64,000 bases of DNA, taken from NCBI GenBank assembly GCA_021234155.1, contig JAJEKV010000012.1:7530448-7594447 (forward strand), read 5' to 3'. Positions within the stretch are counted from its first letter, which is position 1. Each line of letters starts with the position of its first letter. The position numbers were made by a program, and so were the translations under genes. Below the pieces are notes generated by a model. The model had not been told where the DNA came from and searched no databases. It worked only from the letters and a program-made list of their open reading frames with translations. Positions 23,437-34,489 of the stretch are shown here, in pieces. Source of the DNA: Isoetes taiwanensis. Its lineage: Eukaryota > Streptophyta > Lycopodiopsida > Isoetales > Isoetaceae.

Positions 23437-24810
23437 CTATTCTATTCTTTTAGCCAAAAAACAGATTTTATTATCCTTCACAATTTTGCATACATGCTTG
23501 TCAAATAGCACTTGGTAATCCAAGTCAACTAATTGACTTATTGAAATCAGATTTTTGACAATAGAAGGTACACAAAGTACTTTTTCAATCTCTACTGGTT
23601 TTCCTTGCAAATCAAATAATTTGAGCATTCCTGCAGTTTCAACTTCCTTTATTCTTCCATCTCCTAAGCATATGCTCTTCAAATGTGTCTTCTTATCCTT
23701 TCTTGTGAGCAAATCTGTGGAATCTAAGATTGTTCTTTCAGCTCCCGAATCTACAATGAAAGATGTTTTAGCATTATGTTTCTTGCTCAAGCAATTTGGA
23801 AAAACAGTGGTTACCTCTTCCTCGGAGTCTTCTTCTTCAGATTCAACTACTGCTACATTAGTATGTGTAGCCTTAGAGCCCCTGCCCTTTCCCTTATTCA
23901 TGCTCCAGTTATTTGGCTTGCCCCTGCCCCTGCCTCTGCCTCTGCCACTATCTTTAGGGGTTGGACATTTTGAAGCCACATGGCCTATACCTCCACATGT
24001 AAAACATGTTCTAATATTCTTTGGACAGTTAAATTTTAAGTGTCCAGCTTCACCACACCCATAACAGGGTCCAATCTGCCTGCCTTTGTCATGACTCCCC
24101 TTTCCTTTCTTGACAACAAGCACTTCAGCAGACTCCTCATCCTCCTCATTCTCATTTTCAATCATAAGCTTTTGTTCTATTTCAGTTCTAGCAATTTGCT
24201 CAGCTTCTTCCCTAGTTTTAGCAATAGTTCCAATAAGTGTGGCCAATGTCCCATAGTTAATGAACATTTTTGATATTGCTAAGTTCTGATGATTTTCAGA
24301 CATTGTTACACCAGCTGCCTCCAAGTCTGCACACAATGAATCAAACTTGTGGAATAATGTGGTCAAGTCCATCTTCTCATCATACTTTAATTTTCTAATT
24401 TCCTTTTCCAACACATCTATTTGAGAAGAGCTCTTAGTTTGATATGTCTTGATCAGATATTTCCAAGCCTCCTTAGGACTCAAATTTCTTAATTTTAGCA
24501 TTATGCTAGGAGCAACTTTACACATAATTATAGCTTTGGCCTGACTTGTTTTCAACTCATCACTTAGCTTATCACTGCTTGTACTAACCTCCTTTGATTT
24601 AGCAATGGATTCTCCTGACCTTGCTGTTGAAGATTCTCCAACTGCAGTGCTTCTTGCTTCATCATTAACCTCAGCATTTGGTTCAACAATGATCCATAGC
24701 CCTTCAAATTGCAACACCTCTTTGATCCTTTCTTTCCATATTTGAAATCCTCCAACTCCCTGGAATATGTCAATAGAGCTCAAGAGTGTTGCTCCAAATC
24801 GTGTAGACAT
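23437..24810 (-). pseudogene. Copia gag and aspartic protease
   Basis: ATG 24810 lies just inside the primer-binding site. The gag region (LSPKEAWKYLIKTYQTKSSS) is followed by two CCHC knuckles, CYGCGEAGHLKFNC and CFTCGGIGHVASKC, a Gly/Arg-rich spacer and the protease site FIVDSGAERTIL. The frame stops in the micro-insertion at about 23402-23451, so gag-protease is now separated from integrase. Confidence 0.88.
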
Positions 24811-24821
24811 TGTGCAGTCCT

Positions 24822-24833
24822 GCTCTGATACCA
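24822..24833 (-). other. Primer-binding site, initiator tRNA-Met type
   Basis: The minus strand reads TGGTATCAGAGC one base after the LTR end. This is the usual plant copia site complementary to initiator methionine tRNA. Confidence 0.85.
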
Positions 24834-24834
24834 A

Positions 24835-25256
24835 TGAAAGAAATTTGATCAAATATTACATTCACTATTCAACCATTAGATATTACACATGTCATACACT
24901 TAGACAATATTGAGCTTAACCATTAGTAACGAAACTCAATCATATACTCAGAAGACAAACTTTGATCGATCATAGTAAATAGCCCGATCATCCGTTATGC
25001 TTAGAATTCTACTTATACATACTATGGGATCATCGTTTAGCAGTGATCCAAGAATCGACACCTTTGGATCAGCCTATCGGTTGCTAGATCCATGGTTTTG
25101 CAACCACCTGGCCGGTGACACTGTTCACCGAGCTAGGTTTATGGGATAATTCACAAAGTAAATATTTTACAACCTAAGACCATATTCTTTAGGTATTTGA
25201 ATATTCAATGATACATATGTTACCTTAGGTTAATCGATGTTCTACCATTTCCATCA
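24835..25256 (-). repeat. 5' LTR of the copia element
   Basis: A 422-bp copy matching 11974-12395 with about nine differences by eye, mostly transitions. The inner end abuts the primer-binding site. Confidence 0.9.
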
Positions 25257-25261
25257 CAACT

Positions 25262-27626
25262 GTGATAATCAATAGGCAATACAATGTCCTTGTTGTGGCC
25301 TCAGACTCAGCTAAGATTGGTGTCCTTACAGCAAGGAGGCAAAATATTGCAGTGTAGTTTACTAAGATTGACAAACTTGATCGATGGACCATAATCAAGT
25401 GGTTTGATAATGGGCAAATGTGGGGATTGGTTAATTATGCGCATAATCGACGGCGTCAGAGAGGTGCACTGTGGGCGACTTTGCGATCCAAATTGTTGAG
25501 GTTAGGCACCCCTGTCGCGTGGGTCATGGTGGGTGATTTCAATATGGTTGAGCTCAAGTAGGACAGATGTGGCAGAGGTGCACATGTAGTACAGGGCTTT
25601 GAACGAGAGCAATGGCACCGTTTATTGCATGACTCTGGCTTATAGAAATTGACAGTCCCCCAAGGTTTACTTGGTGTAACGCCTGGCTTGGAGGTGGTAG
25701 CGTATATGCAAGACATGATGGAGGCTACTATAATATTTTGATAGCAACCTTGTTGCCTGTTTTCTATCATAAGGACTTGTTGAATACTGCTATTTTTTAC
25801 CACAATCCACAAAACTTTTTTCATCTCAAGATGCCACACATTCTGCATATAAGAGTATTTCAAATTGAATACTTTTCCCTTGAAAGATAAGGAATTTTGG
25901 GAAGGATGTAGACATGCGTGATTCATTGCTTTCTCTCGGCGCAGAGGCATGGCAGATATTATGGATGCACTTGTTGCTATGAAGTCCTTTGCTAAAGGTT
26001 GGCATCGTGAGCAGGCTTCTGCTAATCAGGGCCTCTTGTTGGCTCTTTATCAACAACTTGAGGCATGCAGCTCTGTTATTCCATTAGATAGCCATGTGGA
26101 GAAGCTAATTTTGTGTAGCATTCGGCAGTTAGAATTTGTACAGATGCACTTTGATCGCATCAAAGCTAGGTTGCAATGGTTCAAGGAGGGAGACTGGTTC
26201 ATAAGTTTTTCTTTAGAGCTGCCAAAATACGAAAGCTAGCTACATTACTCCAGTCTCTCCAGATTTAGGATGGTCTCATTCTTTTTTATCCGACTGAGCT
26301 TAGAAGCCGTTTGCACAAGCATTTCTCTGCTTTCTTTACTACTCTTCATCTTCCATTTCAGTCATATTTTTCAAGAGGCTTTGCGTGCTAAGGTTCATCC
26401 TATAGTCTTTGATAAGCAAAGGGCCATTTTTAGAGGTTGAGATTAGTCAGAACGATTTAGCTGAAGCCACCTTTCTTCTCAAGGGGGGCAACTGTTTTGG
26501 TCTTGATGGCATAGACTAGCTTGTTGCGTATGTATATGATGATTTTAAAAGGCAGAGGCCTCTAGAAAAAATTCTCAACTCTGGTTGTATTTCCTTTATT
26601 CCAAAATGTAAAGACCCCTCCTCGATTTTAGATTGGTGTCTCATTACTTTGTTGTCCTCGGTATACAAGATTTTTGCTAAAGCTTTTGCTTAGAAGCTTT
26701 GTGGTGTGCTTGCTGATTCCATCTCCTCCACACAGGTTTTTTGCCTCGCTAGTGTATCTTGAATAATGTGGCAGTTGGGCTCGAATGCATAGCCATCTCG
26801 TCATATATTTGAAGCTAGATTTTGCAATAAGCATATGACAATATTGACTGGATTTTTCTAGAGAAGTGGCTCGTGCGTCTTGGTTTTTGTGCCCAGTTTG
26901 CAGCAGACGTCATGAAACTTCATTATTCTGCTCACTCTATAGTTCGCTTTCAAGGACAATCGTCGACATCTTTTTTTTGGGACAAGGCATTCTGCAGGGC
27001 TGTCCCTTGGCACCTTTGTGTCCCAGATATCCTCTCTCAGGTATTCTCTCTTGCAGGGTAGGAAGGCATCTTGCATGATCTCCCATGAATAATCGTTCAC
27101 AAGAGATTTGTAATCAGTACGCAGATGACATTTTCATGTTCCTAAATGCTGATGAACAGAATTTCTAGAATGCCATTTTCTTGTTGGATAATTTTCTTTG
27201 GCTTCTGGTATCTTTGTGGGATCCATGGTCAGCCGCATAATTCTAGCCAAGTCAGTTCTCAGTACTACGCATGTCTAGCTGGCATCCATCTTGCTAGCAC
27301 CACAGACTAAGATGCAGCTCATTGTTCCTACTATCAGGAACTTTATTTGGGGTGGCATTGAAGAGGGAGCTGATGTTAAAATTAGTTGGGCCAAATGCAT
27401 TTTGCCTAAATTTTGTCGCAGGTTGGGGATGATTCACTTTTTTCTCCAAAGCAAGGTGTTGATTTCTAAGTTCATATGGCGGATCTTGAATTATCCTGAT
27501 AATTCCCCAGGTCCGCATCTCATTTACCAGTCTTTGCAGATGTGCATTTCCTTTGGCTCTCCATCCATTAAGCCACTTCTTCCATGGGCATTATTCTATC
27601 TACTTTCTCCATATCCTAAATTATAA
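25262..27626 (+). pseudogene. Old LINE ORF2 relic (endonuclease, RT)
   Basis: Decayed in all three frames but collinear with plant LINE ORF2. In order it has endonuclease phrases GTPVAWVMVGDFNMVE (about 25500), a linker with HFDRIKARLQWFKEGD (26145-26190), RT palm QGCPLAPL (about 27000), then QYADDIFMF (about 27118). A C-terminal thumb region with TIRNFIWGGIEEGAD (about 27330) closes it. Many stops and indels. It belongs to a different LINE lineage from the 14.2-22.2 kb element. The copia LTR abuts its 5' side and probably inserted into it. Confidence 0.75.
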
Positions 27627-27664
27627 AGCTGGAATTTGAACAATCACAGGCCACTGAAGTATAG

Positions 27665-27898
27665 TATAACAGCAGTTGCATTGCCATGTCTAAGGATCCA
27701 CTATTACATGGAAGATCTAAACACATTGAGTTAGAAATGCATTTTATCAGAGAGGCAGTGGAAAAAGGGCAAGTTAAATTGATCTATATTAATACCACTA
27801 GATAATTAGCAAGCATTCAGACAAAGACACTTATAGAGAAAAAAATTACAGAACTGAAAAAATAAATTCAAGGATATGATATAACATGAAGGGGGGAT
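27665..27898 (+). pseudogene. Copia RNase H C-terminus and polypurine tract of a second element
   Basis: The plus strand reads CIAMSKDPLLHGRSKHIELE then HFIREAVEKGQVKLIY, the conserved end of copia RNase H. About 100 bp later comes AAGGGGGGA followed by TGTTAG, a polypurine tract and LTR start at 27899. Upstream pol is missing, so this is a fragment. Confidence 0.7.
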
Positions 27899-28460
27899 GT
27901 TAGATTATGCATGTTATATCATTGATGCAGGTGAACTGGATGTCATATGATTGAATTGTTCTTCAATAGAAGTTGTTGCAAGGCATATTTAATGTAGACT
28001 GAAATCTATATTTTGTTAATAGGGGCCCTGCAGCAATGTCCTCGATCTCAATCAAAGCATTGAAGATGATGCATTGGGATAGTGAACAAATGTTTTTCCT
28101 TGTTCTATCATGGACATAATTTTCCTTTAAGCAAAGATCATTGCAAATTTGCAAACCAAATATTTGGAATAACAAGCTTGATCGAGTATACAGCTAGGGT
28201 TTTTGGGACTTGGGGTTTCTAGCTTGGTTTTAATCATCTTTGCACAAGATAAAGCCTCTTGAAATTACTAAGTGTTCATTAACGGAATGTTATTAGAAAA
28301 CTCATGGCACATAGAAACAAATATGGTCACCGAAGGTATAACATACAAAATAATAGAGTCCATATAATTTTTGGAACACTGGACTCAAAAAGCATTGGGT
28401 GCCCTTAGTCTACGTTTTTAATTTTTCCAATGTCCATCTAATATGCATGTTATAACTTGA
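27899..28460 (+). other. Probable partial LTR and non-coding DNA
   Basis: It starts TGTTAGATTATGCATG right after the polypurine tract. No partner LTR exists in the window, so the right end cannot be fixed. No gene is seen. Confidence 0.35.
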
Positions 28461-28468
28461 TGAGGATC

Positions 28469-28637
28469 AGGGATTTCTTCAAGCCAATCTTCATAATGTC
28501 ATGGTATCAAGTATATTGTATTGTTTTGAAGTAACAAATTTGATTGATTGTGAAAACATGAAACTGAAGTATGATTTAAGCCACTTCACCCTCAGGCCAC
28601 GGAGGGCAACCCTCCGTGCGCAACACCTTGTTTGAAT
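28469..28637 (+). repeat. Dispersed repeat with terminal hairpin (copy A)
   Basis: An inverted copy lies at about 42723-42897. Shared wording includes GTCATGGTATCAAGTAT, GTGAAAACATGA and CCTCCGTGCGCARCACCTTG. Near its right end copy A carries the perfect hairpin CACGGAGGG-CAA-CCCTCCGTG. Confidence 0.7.
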
Positions 28638-28857
28638 TTATGGACAGAATGGAATTTGGGATTGTTAATTAGTTTCTTTTCTTTCAATGAGAACCAAGCT
28701 CTTCAACTTTCTATTTATCATTTGTTCCATTTCTTCATATGTTTAATATATTGTTACTTTTCATATCAACTAATCATTCCAACTCGTTAATCTTTAGGAG
28801 GGAGGTAAGTTCAGGGGACATGAATATCTGACAATCAGGTCTGTAACAGAAAGATTG

Positions 28858-30010
28858 GTAATTTCACAACATAAGCTACGGAGGAAGCTTAAGTATAAGA
28901 CTATTTCTAATACTATACAAATTCCTTCAGGTAAGGTAAGAACAACTCCCCTTCCTACGAGTATCTGCCATCGATCGGAGCCCTCGGATCGATATTCTCG
29001 AATGGGCGAGCATGCATCTCTCCCATGCATGCATGCATGCATTGCATGTATTTTTCGGGGCTCTGGTTTGTTTGTAGGTCACTATTTCTTGCAGGTTCTT
29101 CATCGACTTCTCATCGGCATTTTCTCCTCTCTCAGCAGTTCCTTGTCTCTCTTTCTTTGATACAGGCAGGGGAGGGGCTTTTCCCTGCTTGGTTTGACAG
29201 TTTGACGTCTTTTTCCATGTTGTGACATGTTCTTCCCCAATCTTGTCCTTTTTTTTGCCATTCTTCAACTTTCGACCTCGATCCCGTTTTGATAAGGAAG
29301 TTCTCTTTTTGTCAGGAGCTTTTGTCTGTTTTCATGCGAGCCCTTCTTCGAGAATGCCATCGATCCGAGTTATTCTTGCAGGTTCTTTATCGACTTCTCA
29401 TCAGTGTTTTCTCCTCTCTCAGCAGTTCCCTTGTCTCCCATCCACCCTCCCTTAATGTGTATATTATATTGTAAATGTTATTCCTTGTCGCATGACATGC
29501 GTGACCAGCCCTTAGTTTTTTCGAGGTGTAAATATTGTTTTTGTCGCGTGGCACACGTGACAAGCCCCTCGCTTTTTTGTGGTTTTCTCTATTGGTTTTT
29601 TTTTGTTGATGATGTGCAGGTCCAGATGCGCGACTTCGATATTCTCTGTGGAGCGTAGTTTTTTTTGTGGAAACATTCAGCAGCCTTGCGTTGTCCAAGC
29701 CCCTTGCCGAAAGGGCAGGGTTTTTTAATCCCGGCGATAAGCTCTCGGCAGGTACACTAGCCAACATCTGTAGCAAACAATTTTATTTGGGGTCCAGGTG
29801 TTATAACTGGATATTTCCTATGTTTTCATTTTTTGGGTCGCTTGCGATGTGCAGCTACCCACTTTATACCATTGTAGAAAAACTGCTGAGATGAATGAAA
29901 AGCCTAGCTAGTGCTTTTGTCTGTTTTCATACGAGCCCTTCTTCGATAATGATAGTTTCACAACATAAGCTATAGGGGAAGCTTAGGTATAAGACTATAT
30001 CTCATACTAT
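28858..30010 (+). repeat. Cluster of nested direct repeats
   Basis: Three repeat pairs occur. TTTCACAACATAAGCTA-type blocks lie at 28860-28920 and 29947-30010. CAGGTTCTTYATCGACTTCT blocks lie at 29091-29150 and 29379-29440. GCTTTTGTCTGTTTTCAT blocks lie at 29318 and 29911. A roughly 60-bp tandem with TGTCGCRTGRCA lies at 29485-29580. A (GCAT)n run is at 29021-29044, and a LINE-like 3' UTR phrase GGGTTTTTTAATCC at 29718. No gene is recognised. Confidence 0.55.
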
Positions 30011-30356
30011 AAGATATGATTCATTAGTTAAATTTTGAGATGTCGAATATTAGTTCACCAGTCATTTGAGCTTCATACTTGGAATTGCCAATAATTTGTT
30101 TTTCCATTATATTTATTTCATTCTAACTAGTAACAGTGCCCAATGTTGCCGGGTTTTACCAATGACATGTTATGTAAGAGATATAAACACCAAAAGAAAT
30201 GTGTTTAATTTATTTGTTGATTCTATGTGGAGATGTCCTATGTTAGAGAACATGTAACATAGCATCAATTTGTAGGAGTAGGGCAACTGGCATGTTGGTC
30301 TAGAATGTTGTGTAATTTTATTGGTAGAATAGAGGCTACTTTATTTCCAAGAATGT

Positions 30357-31206
30357 TTTTTTTTTTTGATGAACGTGGACCTTTATTACTCAAAAGAATA
30401 CAAAGAGTATATGGGGGACTCAAAACCCAGTGGAGAAGATATCCACTAGAGCAACACTACCCACCACATACATAACATAAAAAAGCAGAGAATACAGATC
30501 ACCATGAGCACAACTGTTTGCTATGAGTAGGTGTGAATCTGAAGATATTGCTCCCAAATGACACTTTTGATGTCATCCTTCAAGGAAGAACATTTATACG
30601 CCTTCACAATGCGCATCTACGGGCATCGCTAAGCACTTGTGTATCCGAAAAGAGCTGTCCCTTGAAGATGAAGAGATTTCGTCTCTTCCGGATGGACCGG
30701 ATGATCCAAGCGGATGCTAAGTGGAAAGCCCTCTTTGCCAACTTGTCCCAAGAACTAGGATAAACCGACAAGAGGACTGCCGACTATTCAAGTCACAATG
30801 GAAAAAGACTCGAAGCCAACGCCAAGCAGGTCTAACATGGTGACACAAGAAAAAGCAAAGGTGCTCAATTGTCTCATCCCTCTAGCGTGCAAAGAGGGCA
30901 GATCCGCGAAGAAGACGGGCCGAAATCGATGAACAACGGTGTTTACCCGCGACGCATCTATGAGTGATGCGCCACCATAAAATGGATAGCTTAGGATGAA
31001 GCAATTTATCCCATACCCATCGCCAGACTGCTTTACGATGAGGCTCGGGGATAACTAAAGGCCACTTTGGCGATGGAGGCAACACCTCAGGATGAAGCAG
31101 GACCACATACATCGAGTGCACCAGGTGCTCCTCCTTAACACTGCCATGAACCACCCAGAGCTGGGGAGCCACGTCTTGTGGGTGTGGAGGAAGTGTAGCA
31201 GCTACT
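30357..31206 (-). mobile_element. 5'-truncated LINE with target-site duplications
   Basis: The plus-strand T-run at 30356-30367 is the element's poly(A) on the minus strand. TTTCCAAGAATGT flanks it at 30344-30356 and 31207-31219. The minus strand encodes the LINE ORF2 C-terminus (WVWDKLLHPKLSILWWRITH at about 31040) typical of zf-RVT. The element is about 0.85 kb and lost its 5' part at insertion. Confidence 0.85.
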
Positions 31207-31219
31207 TTTCCAAGAATGT

Positions 31220-32580
31220 GAGCACTATAGGAGGTAGATATGCATGTGTCAAAGATTTGAAGAGGTAGATGTATGGCAAATACTTAGTTTGGGCACAACA
31301 TGCACAAAGTTTGAATTTTCAAAGTTGCGTCTCCATAGTCTATAGGGGTTTCATTTTGTAGAAAATATTGTTTGTTGAAAGGCAAGATCTAAAATGGATT
31401 CAACTTAAAAGTCTTATCGTTCGTTGAAAGGCAAGATATAGGATGGATTCAACTTACAAATGTCTTTACTGCCTCATTTTGATTTGGTTAGTGTTTGAAA
31501 TACCTAACTTACATTTCAGACCAAGGATTGGCCACGTCAAAATAAAGCTATTGCGGCACTTATAGCAATGGAAAATATGTGAAGGCCACTGATTTAGCAA
31601 GCTATAACTTTCAGCAGTTAGAAGTTGTGTAAAAATTTTTTACATGGTTGTGAAGCAAAATTGTTGTGCATCATCCACAAATCATAAAGAATTTGACATG
31701 CTTATCATAAATGACCAACCAGCATTATGACATGCAAAGGAAAACCCACACAGCTTCTATATTGGATGCGAACTGATGTTTAAAAGAATCAAGCAACCTT
31801 GGTTCAAACCTTGTCACCTAAAAGAAGTTAAAGAAAAATAGTGAGCCAAGTCTTACAACCACGTTTTACTGAATCTGCATCTAGATTTAGTGCAGTGGGT
31901 TCAAAGGTCCATATCAAATGGTGGCATCATGCTTGCAAGAAAACCTCGAAATTTAGAATGGTCTTACCACAGAAGAAAACACACAAGGATCTAGATTACA
32001 TTTCAATACATAAATTGAATTTGGCAGAATGAGAAGTACAAAGACAATATTATTTCGAAAAGTCTGATCTTGAATCTCAAGAAAAAGTACCTTAAATGTT
32101 TGCCAACTGAATAGCTGTGGCTACCGAAAGATTTGTATTTAAATGTACGAATTATCGGCAACACATTCAGTGCACACAAACATTGTTATTTCCAAAAGCC
32201 TGCAGTATGGGCAGAGTAGTTCAAGTTAATCGCAAGTGTGAAAAGGAATACCTTGAATGTTCACCAATGGAATTTCCATGGGGTGCAGAAAGAATGGTCA
32301 AAATCAATGAGGTTATTGCAGGGGCACCAAGGAGTCTCTACAAAACACATGGATTAACAGTGAGAACTAATCTCACTAATATCGATGGACAGCCCTAAAG
32401 GACAAAAAGATGGGAGTAAGATTGGGTTGAAGGTTCTGCATTGCTCTAAAGACAAAATGATCATGCTAATCATAATAATGGGATAGAGCTTATTCAAATG
32501 CATAATATCATAAACACATGCAAAAAGTTACTTGAAAGTTGTGAAGATGAACTTACAAGATGAATAACATAAGTCTAGAA
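31220..32580. other. Non-coding stretch with one short tandem duplication
   Basis: GTTGAAAGGCAAGAT is repeated at about 31374 and 31422 with 30 bp of further similarity after each. Short open frames at 31841-32032 and 32117-32398 show no recognisable protein family. Confidence 0.35.
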
Positions 32581-32592
32581 AATAAGCGATGT

Positions 32593-33232
32593 CCAGTGAT
32601 GATTTTAGTGGCACTATATCGTAATCTGGGTATAACTATTCCGGCGATAATTTTAGATTCAAAATTTTTTTGGAAGGCGATAAGTTTTGCCCATTCAAGA
32701 ATTTGTGTAGTGCATATAGCGATAAATGTTAATCACTAAAGTATGTGTGTAGTACTTGTGGCGATGTCTAAAATCCTACCACATCATTGATGTTATCATT
32801 AACTAATGTTGTAAGCTCCCATTTTGTTTTGGTGATTGTATCTCAGAGCACTATTTCTCAATATCCCATGGTAAAGACATAAAATGGTATGGCTTTATCA
32901 TGCATTTAAGGCATAAATATGGCACAAATCAGAATTTAAAATCTGCATCTCTGTACTCCCTGGCTATATGGAATTGGTTACTCAATGGTTTTTAAATAGG
33001 CGATCTATTAGAGATTTAAGAATTGAGATTATTGATAGACAGGCGAAGAAGCTCCTTCACTAAGTTCATATAGTTGGCGAATGTGGTAGAAGAGGAAAGG
33101 CTTTTCTAGAAAACTTTGGCGAATTAATCTCATATTCTTACTGAAAGAAGCCTACTAAACATAGTGGCAAAATTCTCCAACATCCAAAAATATAGCAATT
33201 TTGCGATAAATAGCCACTAAAATCAACACTGG
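32593..33232. mobile_element. MITE-like element, 20-bp inverted ends
   Basis: CCAGTGATGATTTTAGTGGC at 32593-32612 is the reverse complement of 33213-33232 with one mismatch. The 640-bp interior is non-coding and contains several GGCGAT words (about 32675, 32759 and later). No target duplication could be fixed. The family is unknown. Confidence 0.5.
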
Positions 33233-33316
33233 CGATGTCTAGATTCTAAGAGTTTACTTCGGCTGCCTTGAAGGAGTTTACTGTGAGAAAAGGGTGAAGC
33301 AGTAACAAAGCCCAAA

Positions 33317-33346
33317 GGGTGTAAATATGATAATGCTACCCAAAAA
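33317..33346 (+). repeat. Left terminal inverted repeat
   Basis: Pairs with 42225-42254. It is followed by AGCACT, AAGTGCTGTAAGTGCT and AGGTGCTTTA subterminal words. Confidence 0.75.
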
Positions 33347-33394
33347 GCACTGTCCGGACAAGTGCTGTAAGTGCTTTAGGTGCTTTACCCTCGA

Positions 33395-34400
33395 GTGCTT
33401 TTTCGTTCAACGACATCGTTTGATGATTACTCCAGAAATAGAACGGATCATCCCGTGGAGGTAGGGATCGATGACATGGATGATCCCGCGCGAATTGGGA
33501 GATGAATTTTCATGTTTGGCGGGATTTCTAGATGGCCGGATTCTTGGAGGGAAATTCTTGGTTGTCATTCTTTCGAAGATTTCTGTAAGCGAGATTTTCA
33601 CGGCTGTCTTCAATTCCAATCAATTCAATCTTTCATCCATTCTCATGGCTGATAATTCACTTGCAATTCTCAATCGAATGCCAATCCCAATTCTAATTCG
33701 AAAGAGCCTGTCGGGGAAAGGAGAATTTATCCGGATTTTGAAGCCAAGAGGAAGAGAGAATCGAGAAAGAGATTGAAACTAAAGGAAAAAAAAGAAAACA
33801 TTGCACCAAATGAGAAGAAGAGAAAACATTTTCTCGAGTGATAGAAGGTTGCAAGAAAGTACAAAAAAGAGCTAAGCGACTCTTTTAATCACATTGTGAG
33901 GAATGTTTCAGAGGATTTAGACAAAGGGAGAATTCTTCAAAGACTTTTGAAGAAAAATACACATTACCATTGCAAGGAGAATTACGGATCCCAAGAACAC
34001 GGCTGTAATGCATACCATGATTTCCAATGTCAGAGACAATGCAGGGCCAAAAAATGCAAAAGAAAAAGCGATATTTTGCAAGCAAGAAAGAGCACTCTAC
34101 AAATGGCGACTGTTGGGCCCGGGGATCAATCAATCTGCAATTTCAAAGGGTTCTATCTATTCCACTTAAAAAACTGTTGCCATGGCATTTAGAAGACAAT
34201 TTTTGCGAGAATCAGTCGGCCCCTGGTCAATGTTTGGAAGGAAGAGAAGAAAAGATGCCTTCACAAACTGAAGAAATAGCCACGGTCGGGAAGTATTGGG
34301 ATGAAAATACCGAGTATCACCTTATAAGAAGCATGTGAGGAAGCATTTGAATGATAAAGGTGAGAAAATTGATCATCCTATTCATCGCTAGAGATGACCA
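33395..34400 (+). pseudogene. N-terminal zinc-binding-like region upstream of the transposase relic
   Basis: Overlapping frames encode a strongly basic stretch (FEAKRKRESRKRLKLKEKK, 33740-33795) and a Cys/His cluster (HCKENYGSQEHGCNAYHDFQ, then CQRQCRAKKCKRK, about 33970-34070). Stops break the frame. It could be the DNA-binding N-terminus of the element's transposase; the assignment is inference from position and composition. Confidence 0.35.
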
Positions 34401-34489
34401 CGGTATAGTTTCGACCATACATTTTGAATGCTTTCTTTCTTTTTTGTTTAGAAAGTAACTACATTTTTTCATTGTGCGGGTTCAACTAT

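Larger units (their letters stand above)
11974..25256 (-). mobile_element. Ty1/copia LTR retrotransposon split by a nested LINE
   Basis: Two 422-bp LTRs (11974-12395 and 24835-25256) differ at about nine positions. Between them on the minus strand lie a primer-binding site, gag with two zinc knuckles, protease, integrase, reverse transcriptase and RNase H, in the copia order. After subtracting the nested 8.0-kb LINE, the element is about 5.2 kb, normal for copia. The pol frame carries one nonsense codon, several frameshifts and three micro-insertions, so it is not autonomous. ACTGT abuts the left LTR (11969-11973) and recurs 2 bp beyond the right LTR (25259-25263). This is a candidate but imperfect target duplication. 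Confidence 0.9.

Noticed and set aside
25257-25263. Perfect copia target-site duplication
   Set aside because: ACTGT adjoins the left LTR but is offset by 2 bp at the right LTR, so it is reported only as imperfect.
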